This document shows, piece by piece, positions 1 to 12,200 of a DNA stretch of 64,000 nt (position 1 is its first letter; each line of letters starts with the position of its first letter). The notes beneath the pieces were generated by a model that saw only the letters and a program-made list of their open reading frames with translations, was not told where the DNA came from and did no database searches. This stretch comes from Halichondria panicea. Lineage: Eukaryota; Porifera; Demospongiae; Suberitida; Halichondriidae. The translations under genes were made by a program, and so were the position numbers. The stretch covers positions 4,326,412-4,390,411 of the forward strand of contig NC_087385.1 of NCBI RefSeq assembly GCF_963675165.1. Reading direction: 5' to 3'.

Positions 1-1
1 A

Positions 2-3000
2 ATAGATAGACCACCCAACCTATCACAACATTTTTGCCCACCAGAAGGACAACTGGGAAATGCTGAGTTTGGCGTATTCACAAATGAAGGGGGGACCCTC
101 TACTCTGCACTGCACGGTGTCACTGTGATCATCCCCCCCAATGCCATCCCAGAAGCCTTCTCCCCATTTTCTCTCTCCATGCACTTTTATCTGCAACAAC
201 CGTTCACTCTAATGGATGATGCAGACCCTTGCTCTGTGATAGTGTGGTTACATCAAGATCCTCACTTTCATTTTCTCGAGGAGGTCACTGTCAAGATTTC
301 CCATGCCGCCGTAGTTGATAACTTCCTCTGTGTATTGACTTGGGGTAAAGCCAAACAGCTGAATCTCAACACCAAAGTCCCAGCTGAATTCAGCGGTGGA
401 TACCATGCTGTTATCAAAGTCAAGAATTTTTGTCCAAAAGTCACTACAAGGAAAAGGAAACGAGAACAAAGTGGAAGTAAGGATTCAAAAAAAGTGAAGT
501 TGGAGTCTACGGCCGGGGAAGATGAGTCTGGTTTCAAGTACAGCATAGCCTGCAGCATGCCCTCTGATCAATCAACGGGAGACTGGAAGGTGCAGTTTGC
601 AGCTTGTCAAAGCAACCCCACAGGGATCTTGGTATGTTGAAACTGATTATAGACTGGCCCACTATGCTCATTGTTTTTACATACAGTTGTTGAGGCAGTT
701 GCCAAAGAAGCAAATTGGTAAAAATTACTCTCAGGCGGATGATGTTGAAATCAGAGGAGGCTTCTTTAAGACATTTCCAGACACTTGGAGTGATAGCAAT
801 TGGGCTGTGAGGCCGGCGTTGGTCAGTACAAAAGTCACAATGTACATGCATGTACAGCAAGATCATGATAATTATTGGAGTTTGTTCTCTATGCTGCATT
901 TATGTGTTGATTTGTGATTTTATAGATATCTGAGGAGCAGATACTGCGTGTTCCAAAACATAAGGCGGGACAGTCCTTACTCTACCCTCCCACTCTGTGC
1001 TTTGAGGTATCCCACTTGAGTGAGAATGACCATTCCAAGCTGAGGCAATGGATAGTTGCGCAAGGAGCAGTCGTTGTTGATGGCAATACACCCTCCTTAT
1101 TTATTTCATCCACCCCACCATCTATAATGAAAGGTAATTAAATTAGCATGTGTCTGTCTGTGTCTACTATACATGTAGTATAGTTATAATGCAGGAGTGT
1201 AGCCAGGATGTTTTGGAAGGGGCAATGGCGGTCCATCCAGAAAAAAGGAAAGGGGGGTTCCAAACAAACCGGCACGCAGTGAAGGGTTACGCCCACTTTT
1301 TGTCACACGTGCAGTAAGACTAGGGAAAATTCTATTCTCAGTCAGGGGAAATCCCATCTTAGACTTGCGTAGAGCTACAGACAGTCAACTAGCTACTAGC
1401 GCTAGCCTAGGCTAACGATTGAGTTGATACATTAAAACAACAGGTATAATCAAATTACAATAAGCAGCAAAAAACTGATAAATAGCTAGCCGATAGGTAT
1501 AGTAAAGCCATAATAGCTAGACTGAAAGAGGGGGGGTTCCATAGCACCCTGGGATCTGCCACTGAGGGGGCCGAGTCAAAAGTGGTCGCAAAAAACAACC
1601 GTTTTCAGCCGCACAGCGCCGAAATGTTTGCCTGGAAACCATGCCTCTTAATAATGACGTCAATTAGATTTACAGCACCACTCCATAGAAGAACCAACTG
1701 TCAATTTGTTCTATTTATGAACCATTTCCTTTTCGTAATTATTATGTTGTGGTGTATTATACAGTGCAACCTCTGTTAGCAACCACCTCCGAATAAAGGC
1801 CAGCTGTATATCGGCCAGGTACCCAGGTCCCAAATGAACAGTTTGTGTACAAAACAACCCCTCAACAAAGGCCACCTCTGTATAAAGGCCAAAACATTGA
1901 TCCCCAAAGGTGTCCGTTATAGAGGGGTTCCACTGTAGTTAGCACACAACCATAACCAACAACCTAATATAAAGCTGCTGTTGCTGGTACACATTCGATC
2001 GATAGTACTACTCTGAGTGCAAATATAGCTAGATCACAAACGTTGAGGTCTTGAAACTTTGAGCGGCTATATTTGAGGCAACCAGCTAGGTCACTGTAAT
2101 GCGAATATTTTGTTGGTTAGAACAATGACGGTAGAAGCTATAGTTTAGCTAAGAACGAGAACTAGTCTATAGATTTAGACCAGAATAACTCACAGTTTAG
2201 AGACTAAATCGTTTTGTTTGCCTACTAGTTAACTAACTGCAGCAAGATAGGGAGTGCTCAGCTAGACAATCAGATACACTATAACCTGATCGAGCTGAGT
2301 ATATTAGAGATCCAGAAAAAGGGGGGGTAAGTTCCCCCTTTGCATGTCACCCCCTGGCTATGCCATCGTGACTGTAATACACTGCAGTAGCAGATCCAGG
2401 GGCTATGCCATCGTGACTGTAATACACTGCAGTAGCAGATCCAGGGGAGATCCCAGGGTGCCATGGATTGTGCAATGGATTCAATCATTGTACCTGTTAT
2501 TTTGGTGTATCAACTGCCAAAAAAGTTCAGAGTCAATCGTCAGCCTAGGCTAGCTGTTGACTGTTCATAGCAGCTCTATGATGGAACTTCCCTTGTGGTT
2601 GAGAATGGGATTTTTCCTGCATGACGTGTGACCGGAAGTGGGCGTAACCAAAACAAATTTCGGTATCCGCACGGCTTTTACTACTCGATCATTGTACATG
2701 TGCTAATGCCTCTCGGCATATTTTGCTTGCTTCAGAGTGTATAGAAAAAGAAAAGTAGACTGGTCAAACTCAGTGTAGAATCTTGTGTTGCACAGTCAGC
2801 ATATTAGAAGTGGCCATGGTTTTCGTGATTCAGTCTACTGCACGTGATATTTAGATTTAGTAGCTACACAAAAAGTCTCCTAGTGCTGTGTCAGTACGTA
2901 CTTAGCTATAGCCTTCATTACTCAAGTTGACAACTTGCATGCTATGCCTATGGTGGTGAGCACCACGTGCATTCGAACGTCACTTATCAATGATCTTGTG

Positions 3001-4203
3001 GTAACTGCATGTGTGGTCTAGTCACTTGAGTTGCCACTATTATAGTGGTAAACATTGCACAAGATTCTACACCGAGTTTGATCAGTCTACTTTTCGTTGT
3101 GCAAAGTGACGGCTCCCGAGTCTAGTACAACTTTGCAGCTCATTTCTGGCTCTTTTAGCTAACAACAAAGAGCTATATAGCGCTTTAGTGCAGAGCTAAT
3201 TCGAATAGAAACTTTGTGCAAACAGATTATGCTACGAAAGATTCTGAATAGTCTGGGGAACAGCCTTCACTGCAAGTATAAAATTAGCCATAACTCAAGA
3301 AAGTTTGCAAATCCAAGAAAACGTGGCTATATAGAAGCCTATAGAAGCCGTTCGTTTTTATCGCATTGCAACCATTAAGCAGTTACAGCTGGAACAGATA
3401 CACACACACAGTCAGCTTTTACCGTATTCCTCGTGCGGCTACGCCTCGAAGCATAATAAACACAATATTTCTTCCTCTTAGGTGAGAAGGTCCTCTTCAC
3501 CACCCCCTATCTCTATGGTGTTGATAGTGACATCATCAGAGTCCTTACTCACCAAGGCCAGGACGTTATTCTCGATACTCTAACGTCTGAGCACCTCAAG
3601 TTCCTCGCAGACATCAGTCTACAGTTATCCGACACTCAACAGCTGTGCGAAGCATTGAACATCAGACCTAACGACAAAGATTTAGATCCCTTCACAATTC
3701 TTGGCAACTGGGTGGCCAGTCAAGGCAGAGCCGCTAGCTTGATACGACTCAAGGAGCAACTCAAGACTATAGACATTATCGACATTGCTGTGTGTGAAAA
3801 CAAAGACTCGAGTGACCTGCTCAGTCCACATCTAGAAGATTGTTCGATTCTGGACATTTTCATGATGAAAGATAGATCGGCACCAAGTTATAAAGCCCTG
3901 CTGAATCTGTCTAGAAAGTTGGAACACTGCTGGAAGAATGTTGGTCGTCTACTAGGAATCTCACCCAACGAGTTAGACAATATTGCTCTACGCTCGAAAT
4001 CGCATAATATTATCGATCCACCGTCGTACCAACTGATTGACAATTGGCAGAGGAGAGAGGGGAGGGGAGCTACCTTCGGGGCACTCTTCAAGGCCATTCA
4101 TCGAATGTTTGACCATCAACTAGAGTTGGTCAATGATGCTCATCTCTTCTGTGTACGTTTTGTTAATAATTATTTACCCATCCCTGCACTAGAGTCTAAT
4201 TAG
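2..4203 (+). CDS. ZU5 / tandem death-domain protein, copy A (5' partial)
   Basis: First of four tandem paralogues; its 5' part lies before the window. Exons read as 2-631, 687-821, 926-1133 and 3482-4203, all with GT-AG borders and phases that join into one open frame. The first exon carries a ZU5 domain (GGTLYSALHGVTVIIPPNAI near its start, PHAAVVD and WLHQDPHFHFLEE further on), then a basic Lys/Arg linker. Exons 2-3 form a UPA-like middle region. Exon 4 has two death-domain-like segments, the second with the typical pattern WKNVGRLLGI, ELDNI and WQRREGRGATFGAL. No signal peptide or membrane segment is seen, so it is probably a cytosolic signalling adaptor or receptor. It is nearly identical to pseudogene C but stays open. 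Exon 2 lacks 12 bases (4 codons) present in C. Its third intron, 2.3 kb long, is filled with MITEs. Domain names come from pattern recognition; function is inferred. Confidence 0.75.
1223..1564. mobile_element. hAT-like MITE with 5-bp TSD in intron 3 of copy A
   Basis: A 342-bp element begins near CAATGGCGGTCC and ends in ATCTGCCACTG. These are degraded inverted termini of the form CAGTGGCGGATCC seen at 14795 and 23411. It is flanked by AGGGG at 1218-1222 and 1565-1569. The same insertion sits at the equivalent place in copy C, so it predates the A/C duplication. Confidence 0.7.
1762..1935. mobile_element. Tigger/pogo-like MITE with TA target site
   Basis: A 174-bp element starts CAGTGCAACCTCTGTTA and ends TATAGAGGGGTTCCACTG. 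The ends are imperfect inverted repeats, flanked by TA at 1760-1761 and 1936-1937. Such termini are typical of pogo/Tigger derivatives in the Tc1/mariner group. The matching intron of copy C, near 15430, lacks it and reads straight through, so it inserted after A and C separated. Confidence 0.7.
2356..2445. repeat. Two direct 45-bp repeats
   Basis: Two adjacent near-identical 45-bp units (2356-2400 and 2401-2445) begin GGCTATGCCATCGTGACTG and end GCAGATCCAGG. They lie in intron 3 of copy A next to C-rich and G-rich tracts resembling hAT-like MITE ends. The rest of the intron (about 2450-3150) shows no coding sequence. Confidence 0.7.
3150..3465 (+). repeat. Dispersed repeat ending at the exon 4 acceptor region
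   Basis: This segment runs from TAGCTAACAACAAAGAGC to CTCGTGCGGCTACGCCTCG and includes a CA-rich stretch. Related copies occur at about 8690-8857, 16250-16520 and 37780-38118. Length, dispersal and a shared 3' end fit a short interspersed element or MITE. I did not find clear TIRs or a tRNA-like head. Confidence 0.5.
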
Positions 4204-4764
4204 ATTCATTCTCCAAACTATTCTCATCATGTTTTTAGTTAGTACTATTCAGCTGTATGGCTTAATCACCACTTTGACATAGTTAAATTTGATAATATCA
4301 CTTCCAAAAAATTAGCAGTCCAACTAATGTTTAGTGACATGTGTGATTGAGCTACTGGTACGAACCACTTTATCGGAGAACAAAGGGCAGGGGAGGTAGC
4401 AAAGATGTCGTTCTAGTAGTGTTAAAAGGGCAAATAAAGCTTATGGACAGTGCGGTACACGCTTTTACTCTAGTGTGTATATACAATGTGTGGCACCAGA
4501 GATAGTATAGTATACCTAGTGGCACAGTACTCGAAGCTAATGCATCGTGGGTACAAAAACATGTGGATGTCTGACCATTGGCATTCAGTGCCTCCCACCC
4601 CACACATAGACTACAGATCGACACTGTAGCAGCTTGTTCTTCAGTAATCCTTGAGCTTGAGAACTAGAACAAGGTAGCTGACATATATAATAATATAGTA
4701 CATGACAGGATGATGATACAGCTCCCTGGGGATTTCCCTCTGATCTTGTATTCAGAGGAGGCTG

Positions 4765-5173
4765 GAACCACTTGACCTTAGCTAATTAAGGTCACTAATT
4801 GGATTTATCCAAACTTCTCTTGCAGACTACTTCAAGCCTAGTTTTTAGTGTCTGTCAGTCTTATTTTTCAGGGGGGTAAAATTTTATTTTTGCCACTAAT
4901 TATTTTGCTCAGAAGCAGATACAAGTATCAAAGCCAGCTAGCTAGGCAGTGACCTCGAGAACAAGCCGCTCATGATATCTAGGCTAGTGTACAAGAGTAA
5001 GACTTTTGATTGTATCTCTGCTTTTGAGCAAAATTGGCGAAAATAAATTTTGACCCCCCTGAAAAATAACGTTTTAAACTGATAGACACTAAAAACTAGT
5101 AGTCTGCAAGAGAAAGTTTGGATAAATCCAATTAGTGACCTTAATTAATCAATTAGCAAAGGTCAAGTGGTTC
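4765..5173. repeat. Long foldback (inverted repeat) upstream of copy B
   Basis: Two imperfect arms of about 160 bp are inverted around a spacer of roughly 90 bp. The left arm begins GAACCACTTGACCTT and the right arm ends AAGGTCAAGTGGTTC. Internal matches include CTAATTGGATTTATCCAAAC with its complement and the GGGGGGTAAAATTTTATTTT / AAATAAATTTTGACCCCCC pair. A transcript through it would form a long hairpin. It lies between the 3' end of A and the start of B. Bases 4204-4764 otherwise hold only 3' flank sequence shared with copy C. Confidence 0.75.
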
Positions 5174-5205
5174 TCCTTCGCGTAAGCGCGCATAGATAAA
5201 AATAG

Positions 5206-5250
5206 TCTCATGAATCAGCCGCACTTGGAAAGTGCGGTTGATTCATGAGT
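5206..5250. promoter_or_regulatory. Near-perfect hairpin upstream of copy B start
   Basis: Arms 5207-5226 and 5230-5249 are 20-base inverted repeats with one mismatch and a 3-base loop (CTCATGAATCAGCCGCACTT against AAGTGCGGTTGATTCATGAG). It lies 87 bases before the copy B start codon, so it may sit in the promoter or 5' UTR. A regulatory role is inference; it could also be a small MITE remnant. Confidence 0.4.
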
Positions 5251-5335
5251 TTTAGTCTAGACTGTAATTTATAGGTCTGCTCATAATTATATTTCTAGTC
5301 TGCTGTAAAGGTCGATCGTGTGACTATTTACGATA

Positions 5336-8173
5336 ATGGAGCCTAAGAAAAATGAATGCTCTGCTGAAGCTCCCAGTCAAGCTGTTGGACAACCAGATTT
5401 TCACGGTATCTCACCTGGAAAGGTTATTTATGATGCTGGAGACTCATTCAAGAGGTTTATGGCAAGTCATACCAAAACACTTATTAAGCAAATGATTACG
5501 AAAAAGATCATAAACAAAAAAATCGGCAAAGCAATCAAAAGTCAAGAAAATTCTTCAGACTTGCTTCTGGCAACAATGAAAAAAATGTCTCTGGAGGAGT
5601 TTGTGACTTACCTTCGATTGTTACTGGCCATTTCTAAATCTGAAGAACAGGAAACGGATGCAAAAATAGGAGCGGAAAAAGACGCCCAAAAGTCTTTGTA
5701 TGTGAAAACTATCAAAGACGATACGATAAATCTAATGAGAATCATGAAAGGCTCACTTGAAGCAATGAAACCCTCACCTGGTTCAGAACTACACGCTGTA
5801 GTTGCTGAGTTTGTGTATTTAGTTTCTCAAGACAGCAGCGATCGAAGTCAAACCACTGTTTCTCAAGACGTCAGCGATCAGAGTCAAACCATTATTTCTC
5901 AAGATGACTGTCTTCAAACTGTTTGTCAAGACGACAGTGATCAAATACAAACCACAGCACAACCAGATGTAGATTTACCACCTAACCTTTTTAAACCACC
6001 AGAAGGACATCTTGGAAATCCTGTATCTCACTTCTTCACAAATGAAGGTGGGACCCTCTACTCTCCGCTGCATGGTGTCACCGTGATTATCCCCCCCAAT
6101 GCCATCCCTGGAGCCATCCCCAAATTCTTTCTCTCCATGCACTTCTATCTATTACAACCATTCACTCTAATGGATGATGCAGATCCTTGCTCTGTGATAG
6201 TGTGGTTATACCAGAATCCTCGCTTTCATTTTCTCGAGGACGTCACTGTCAAGATTCCCCACGCTGCTGTAGTCGATGACTCCCTCTGTGTATTGACCTG
6301 GAGTAAAGATAAACAGTTGAACCTCAACACCGAAGTCCCAGCTGATTTCAGCGATGGATACCATGCTGTCATCAAAGTCAAGCATTTCTGTCCGAAAGTC
6401 ACTGCAAAGAGAATAAAACCTAGACAAAAACCTACCAAAAAACGATCAGGAGGAAGTAACAATTTGAAAAAGAAAATGGAGAAGTTGAATAGTGGCAGTT
6501 TGGAGACATCCATTGATGAAGGCCTGGCAAGTCTCACTAACAGTACAGAGGCTGATCCCAACACAAGACCCCTCCCTCGTCAAGATGCCATGGAGTGTGA
6601 CTCTCCAGCTGTGCCAGTCTCACAGGACAGTCTAACGACTGAGGAAGATGAGTCTGGTTTCAAGTACAGCATAGCCTGCAGCATGCCCTCTGATCGATCA
6701 ACGGGAGACTGGAAGGTGCAGTTTGCAGCTTGTCAAAGCAACCCCACAGGAATCTCGGTAAGTTGAAACTGAAATTATTGTAGACTAACTCATATACTTG
6801 TGGCCACAGTTGTTGAGGAAGTCAGCAGAGGAGGTATTTGGCGGATATGTCTATTTTTATCTGGTGGAGGATATTGGAATCAAGGGGGGCCAATTTGAGA
6901 TGTTTCCAGAGACTTGGAGTGACAACATTTGGAAGATAGATGCGTCTGAGAAAAAAGCGTCTGTGAGTACAGTACAGAGTCTATACTTTCATTAAGCTAT
7001 TCAGTGATGTGTTTGTATACAAAAATAAAAAATGTACATGCAGCGTTTCTTAACTGTAAACTATTCAGTGTTTATCATTTCAGATATCATTTCAGATATC
7101 TGAGGAGCAGATACTGCGTGTTTCAGAACACTGTGTCTCATCTAAGACGGAATCGTCTGGGCAGACCTTTCCCAATCTCCCCAGACTGTTTTATGACGTG
7201 TACCACATGAGTGAGAATGACCATTCCAAACTTCACTGCTCAATATATGCACGGAAAACGATTGATGTTAATGGCTATACACCCTGCTTCATTATCACGT
7301 GTACCCCCATGGGGAGGATACCCATTACAAAGAAAGGTAGATAACATGTCTGACAGCATAATGGTACAGCTCATTTGATGATTTCAATGAATATCATATC
7401 GCTTTGAACGCTTCCTGTCCTCACTGCTTATTATTGCATATCTACTCCTCTTAGGCGAGAGAGTCCTCTTCACCACCCCCTATCTCTATGGCGTTCACAG
7501 TGACATTATCAGAGTCCTTACTCACCAAAGCCAGGATGTTGTTCTCGACACTCGAACGATCGAACATCTCAAGTTCCTCGCAGACATTAGTCTCCAGTTA
7601 TCCGACACCCAAAGACTGTGCGCAGCATTAGACAGACCTGACGACGCAGATTTAGATACCTTTACAGTTCTCGGCAACTGGGTGGCCAGTCAAGGCAGAG
7701 CCGCTAGCTTGATACGACTCAAGGAGCAGCTCAGTGCCATAGATATTGTCGACATTGCTGTTTGTGAGAACAAAGACTCGAGTGACCTGCTCAGTCCACA
7801 CCTAGAAGATTGTTTCATTCTGGACGTTTTCATAAAAGGTGACACGGCATCAAGTTATACAGCCCTGCTGAATCTGTCTACAAAGTTGCAAAACTGCTGG
7901 AGGATAGTTGGCCGTCTACTGGGAATCTTACCTAAAGAGTTAGACAAAATTGATCTACCGGAGGAGAAATTGTATAATATTATCGATCCGCCGTCATACC
8001 AACTGATTTTCAATTGGCAGAGGAGAGAGGGGAGGGGAGCTACCTTCGGGGCACTCTTCAAGGCCATTCATCGAGTGTACCACCATAAACCATTGTTAAT
8101 CAATGATGCTCATCTCTTCTGTGTTCATTATGTTCATAAATATCTACCCATCCCTGTACATGTGTTTCATTAA
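5336..8173 (+). CDS. CARD-like / ZU5 / tandem death-domain protein, copy B
   Basis: The best-preserved paralogue. Exons 5336-6757, 6810-6962, 7096-7336 and 7455-8173 join into 845 codons including stop (phases 0, 0, 1). Residues about 35-103 form a helical CARD-like segment (core FVTYLRLLLAI). Residues 150-215 are Ser/Gln/Asp-rich with SQDxSDQSQT-type repeats. Residues 222-355 are a ZU5 domain (GVTVIIPPNAIPG, FHFLEDVTVKIPHAAVVDD), followed by a Lys-rich linker. Residues 475-605 are a UPA-like middle region, then two death-domain-like units at about 620-711 and 751-826 (WRIVGRLLGI, ELDKI, WQRREGRGATFGALFKAIHR). In animals ZU5 plus death domains occur in UNC5, ankyrin and PIDD, and ZU5-UPA with CARD in NLRP1/CARD8, so a death-fold signalling role is likely. 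Exon 3 has two alternative AG acceptors (7083 and 7095) in a duplicated ATATCATTTCAG. The substrate or ligand is unknown. Confidence 0.8.
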
Positions 8174-8902
8174 ATTCCATTCGCCAAACTATATTATTTT
8201 TATGATGCGTATAATTATATAGCTCGTACCATTCAATAACCTTCATTTATCATCATCATCTATAGTAACCACTTTGACACAGTTACATCATTTTTTACAA
8301 TAAACTATTCAATAACATCACTTCCCCCCAAAAATTGCTAATCTATATGTCAAAGCTATGATGTCACCAACTATAGCAGTGCGCTACATTTAATATAATG
8401 TTCAGTTAGGATTTAACATGTGACTTTGAGCCACTGGCACTGGCCACTTTATCGTTGATGATTCGACTGGAAAGCTCGGTAGGGAGGTAGCAAAGATTGA
8501 GACGTGGTACGGCTGCAGGGGGGGGTTAGTGTTAGAGAGTTGTGAGTATATATACATCCAATGAGGTGGTCTTCAAAAAACCTACAAATGGGTACCAGTA
8601 CAATATTATAGCTGCGTAGAAAGGTTTTTAAAGTGAGCACGCTAAGAAAAACGAAGTTTTAGAATGCTTGCAGTGATGAGTGGATCATGAATCTTTGCAG
8701 CTCTTTTCTGACTATTGAGTATTGTAGCTGACAACAGCTTAGCGCTTTAGTGCAAGGCTAACTCAAGTCATAAGTTAAATAAAGTTTGTGCGAACAGATG
8801 ATGCTACGAAAGATTTTGGATAGACTGCAACAGCCTTCACAGTGAGTCAAATTAGGGACGGTGTCATAAAATTTTGGGCCCCCCCATGTTTAGGCCTCCC
8901 CC

Positions 8903-8964
8903 GGGCCTAGAATGTTAACAGTTTAGGCCCCCCAGGGGGTCCAAACTGTTAACATTCTAGGCCC
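8903..8964. repeat. Perfect subterminal hairpin in the Ginger 5' end
   Basis: Bases 8903-8924 and 8943-8964 are exact 22-base inverted copies (GGGCCTAGAATGTTAACAG at the start of the left arm) around an 18-base loop. The motif GGGCCTAGAAT recurs inverted near 12505-12515 at the 3' end. It may be a transposase-binding or structural subterminal site; the function is inferred. Confidence 0.7.
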
Positions 8965-9200
8965 CCCACTGTGAGATTAGGCCCCCCTCTTTTCTGCAGG
9001 AACAAAAAGCGCTTACGGACTTACTATGACTTCTGGCTATTAGCTGACTTATCTATGCATGATACTAATGGACAAAGCAAAGGGAGTGCTATGACACTAT
9101 GACTTCTAGCTATTAGTTATCTGTGAACCCTCACCTCAGATCCTGTCAGAGAGTGTATAAAAGTAGCAGATATGTTAGCAGGCATGTTACTAAATCTACC

Positions 9201-12200
9201 ATGGAATCCAAAAGTGAAGGAAGATTTACCTTTGAAGTTATTCATGCTCTCATAAGCAGGAACGAGTACCCTTCATCCTTTAGTAAAGAAGACAAGCGTT
9301 CCCTGAGGCGGAGAGTTAAATGCTTTGATACAGTGGATGGAGAATTGTACTATGTTGGATCTACCTGTAAGAGACCTAGATATTATACATATAGTTATCG
9401 CTATATATTTGTGTCTACATACTGTTACATGCAGTATTACATTTTCAAAAAAGGTGATGAGAAGAGGCTTGTTGTGGAAGACAAGGAGCAGAGGAAAAGA
9501 ATTATAGGAGCAATCCATGATCCAAGTCATATGGGAGTCAACAGAACATTGGACATGATCACAGCCAAGTATTACTGGCCTGGTCAAACAAATGAAGTCA
9601 AAGAATATGTAAGTGAAGCCGGACTTTGCTATAATAGTATTGCTTTTAGTGTATTTGCATGATCTACTTATTTCTTATAGGTGAAAACATGTACCAAGTG
9701 CCAGTGTACCAATCCTAGACTACTAAAACCAGCATCGACTCTCCACCCAATACCAGTGACACCAAAGGTTTGGCATACAGTTGGGATGGATTTGATTGGC
9801 CCTCTGACAGAGACACCCAGGGGCAACAAGTATGTCATAACGCTCACCGACTATTTCAGCAAGTGGGCGGAAGCAGCCCCACTACCAGACAAGACAGCAC
9901 ATGGAGTAGCTAAATTCCTTTATTCTGTAAGTGCACTATAGCAATAATTATTATGCACATCATTTACAGCAAATCAATCTCTCTTAATAGGTTATGTGCA
10001 GAATGGGCTGTGCAGAAGTCATCATCACTGACCAGGGTCGGGAATTCGTCAACTCACTCTCAGCCCAGTTGTACCAGAAAACCAACACCCAGCATAGAAT
10101 CACTAGCGCTTACCACCCTCAGACAAATGGATTAACTGAGCGGTTTAACCAGACTCTTTCTAGGTGTTTGGCTAAGACTGTGAATGACAACCAAGATAAT
10201 TGGGACGAGAAGATCAACACGATTCTCATGGGATATAGGGCATCGCGTCAGGCATCAATTAAGCATTCTCCTTACTTCATGCTCTTCCAAGCTGAGATGC
10301 GTTTGCCGATTGATAGTGAGCTACTGCCCGGTCAGCCTGAAGAAAGAACCCCAGAAGAAGTTATTGAGCATCTTTTGAAGAGCCATGAAGAAGTGTTCAC
10401 AACAGCTGAAGCCAACATCAAGTCAGCACAAGGCAAACAAAAAGAAACGTATGACAGAAAACACCAGCAAGTCAGCACACTTAGCGTGGGTATGAAGGTT
10501 TTGCTGGAGAATACTGCTCAAAAGCAGAGGAAGGGAGGAAAACTGGACTCAAGATGGCTAGGTCCATATTTCATCAACCGAGATTTAGGTAAGTTATTAT
10601 TATTATTTTAGTGATAATAGTTATATCTATACAGCCTGTATGTTATACAGCTAAAATGAATTCACATGCACTATATATAATTATTATGTATATATAGGTA
10701 AGGGCTTATATGAGCTAAAAAACCTTTCTGGTCAAATACTCAAGAAGAAGGCGAATGTCTGTCGGCTGAAGTTGTTTAATGAAAGGAGCTTGTCTAGAGA
10801 CAATAAACAGCCACCAGAAGGCGATCGGAGAGACGACCAACAGCCACCAAAGAAAGACGACCCACAGCCACCAAAGAAAGATGACCCAAAGAAAGACGAC
10901 CCACAGCCACCAGAGAGAGACGACCCACAGCCACCAAAGAGAGACGACCCACAGCCACCAGAGAGAGACGACCCACAGCCACCAGAGAGAGACGACCCAC
11001 AGCCACCAGAGAGAGACGACCCACAGCCACCAGAGAGAGACGACCCACAGCCACCAGAGAGAGACGACCCACAGCCACCAAAGAGAGACGACCCACAGCC
11101 ACCAGAGAGAGACGACCCACAGCCACCAGAGAGAGACGACCCACAGCCACCAGAGAGAGACGACCCACAGCCACCAGAGAGAGACGACCCACAGCCACCA
11201 GAGAGAGACGACCCACAGCCACCAGAGAGAGACGACCCACAGCCACCAGAGAGAGACGACCCACAGCCACCAAAGAGAGACGACCCACAGCCACCAGAGA
11301 GAGACGACCCACAGCCACCAGAGAGAGACGACCCACAGCCACCAAAGAGAGACGACCCACAGCCACCAGAGAGAGACGACCCACAGCCACCAGAGAGAGA
11401 CGACCCACAGCCACCAAAGAGAGACGACCCAAAGAAAGAGGACCCACAGCCACCAGAGAGAGACCCTAAGTCAAACAAATGTAAGACTAAGGATGTTTTC
11501 AAGAAGGTGAGTGTTGTGTCTCAATCAATTATCTTTTGTCTGTTACTGTACCTTTACTGTACTATTCTTACCTTATCATAGACCGAAGTACAGTGGGTCA
11601 ATGAGCTCTCTCTCACGGCACATGACAGAGAGATACTACTCGCCCCAACAGGCATGCTGTCTGACAAGCATGTGGATGCTGCAATGATACTTTTAAGTGG
11701 CCAATTCTCCAAAACATCTGGGTTGCAATCGTCACTTAAAGTGCAGTTTCGTCTTGGTTTTCGCCCAATTGATTTGGACAAGCGCACGAGGGTTTAAGGT
11801 GAGTTATGTAAACTGTCTCAAGATTATGAAACAATTCTTTTTATTATATATTAGGAGTGCAGATACTGTTTGTGCCAGAACGTCATCACTGGATCCTGAC
11901 AAGTTGTATTGAAGGCAGTGTCTATGTGTATGACAGCCTGCAGACAGGCACTAAGGAATTTCCTAGATCTGTAGAAAATCAACTACTCCAGCTCTACCAT
12001 CCCACACTTAGTCCACCACAACGTCAAGAAATTGGTTTACTGGCAGAGTGTCCACCTGTCCAACAACAACAAGAGTCATATGACTGTGGCCTATTTGTTA
12101 TTGCATGGGCATACCACCTCTTAGTTGGAGACTCTTTAAACACGCTGACACTGGACCAGCAAAAACTCAGACGGCATTTGGTAAGGTGCTTTGAAAAGAA

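Noticed and set aside
2279-2553. Overlapping short ORFs with internal repeats on both strands
   Set aside because: They arise from two 45-bp direct repeats in an intron; no domain or splice support.
9201-10760. LTR retrotransposon or retrovirus-type pol fragment
   Set aside because: No reverse transcriptase, RNase H or LTRs. TIRs with a 4-bp TSD and the Ulp1/PHD tail point to Ginger instead.
10858-11460. CRISPR-like regular repeat array
   Set aside because: Units are contiguous with no unique spacers, are coding, and lie in a eukaryotic transposon.
10732-11510. Long ORFs on both strands and in other frames over the PQPPERDD region
   Set aside because: They are by-products of a 24-bp repeat with no stops in any frame. 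Only the + frame joins to the transposase domains.
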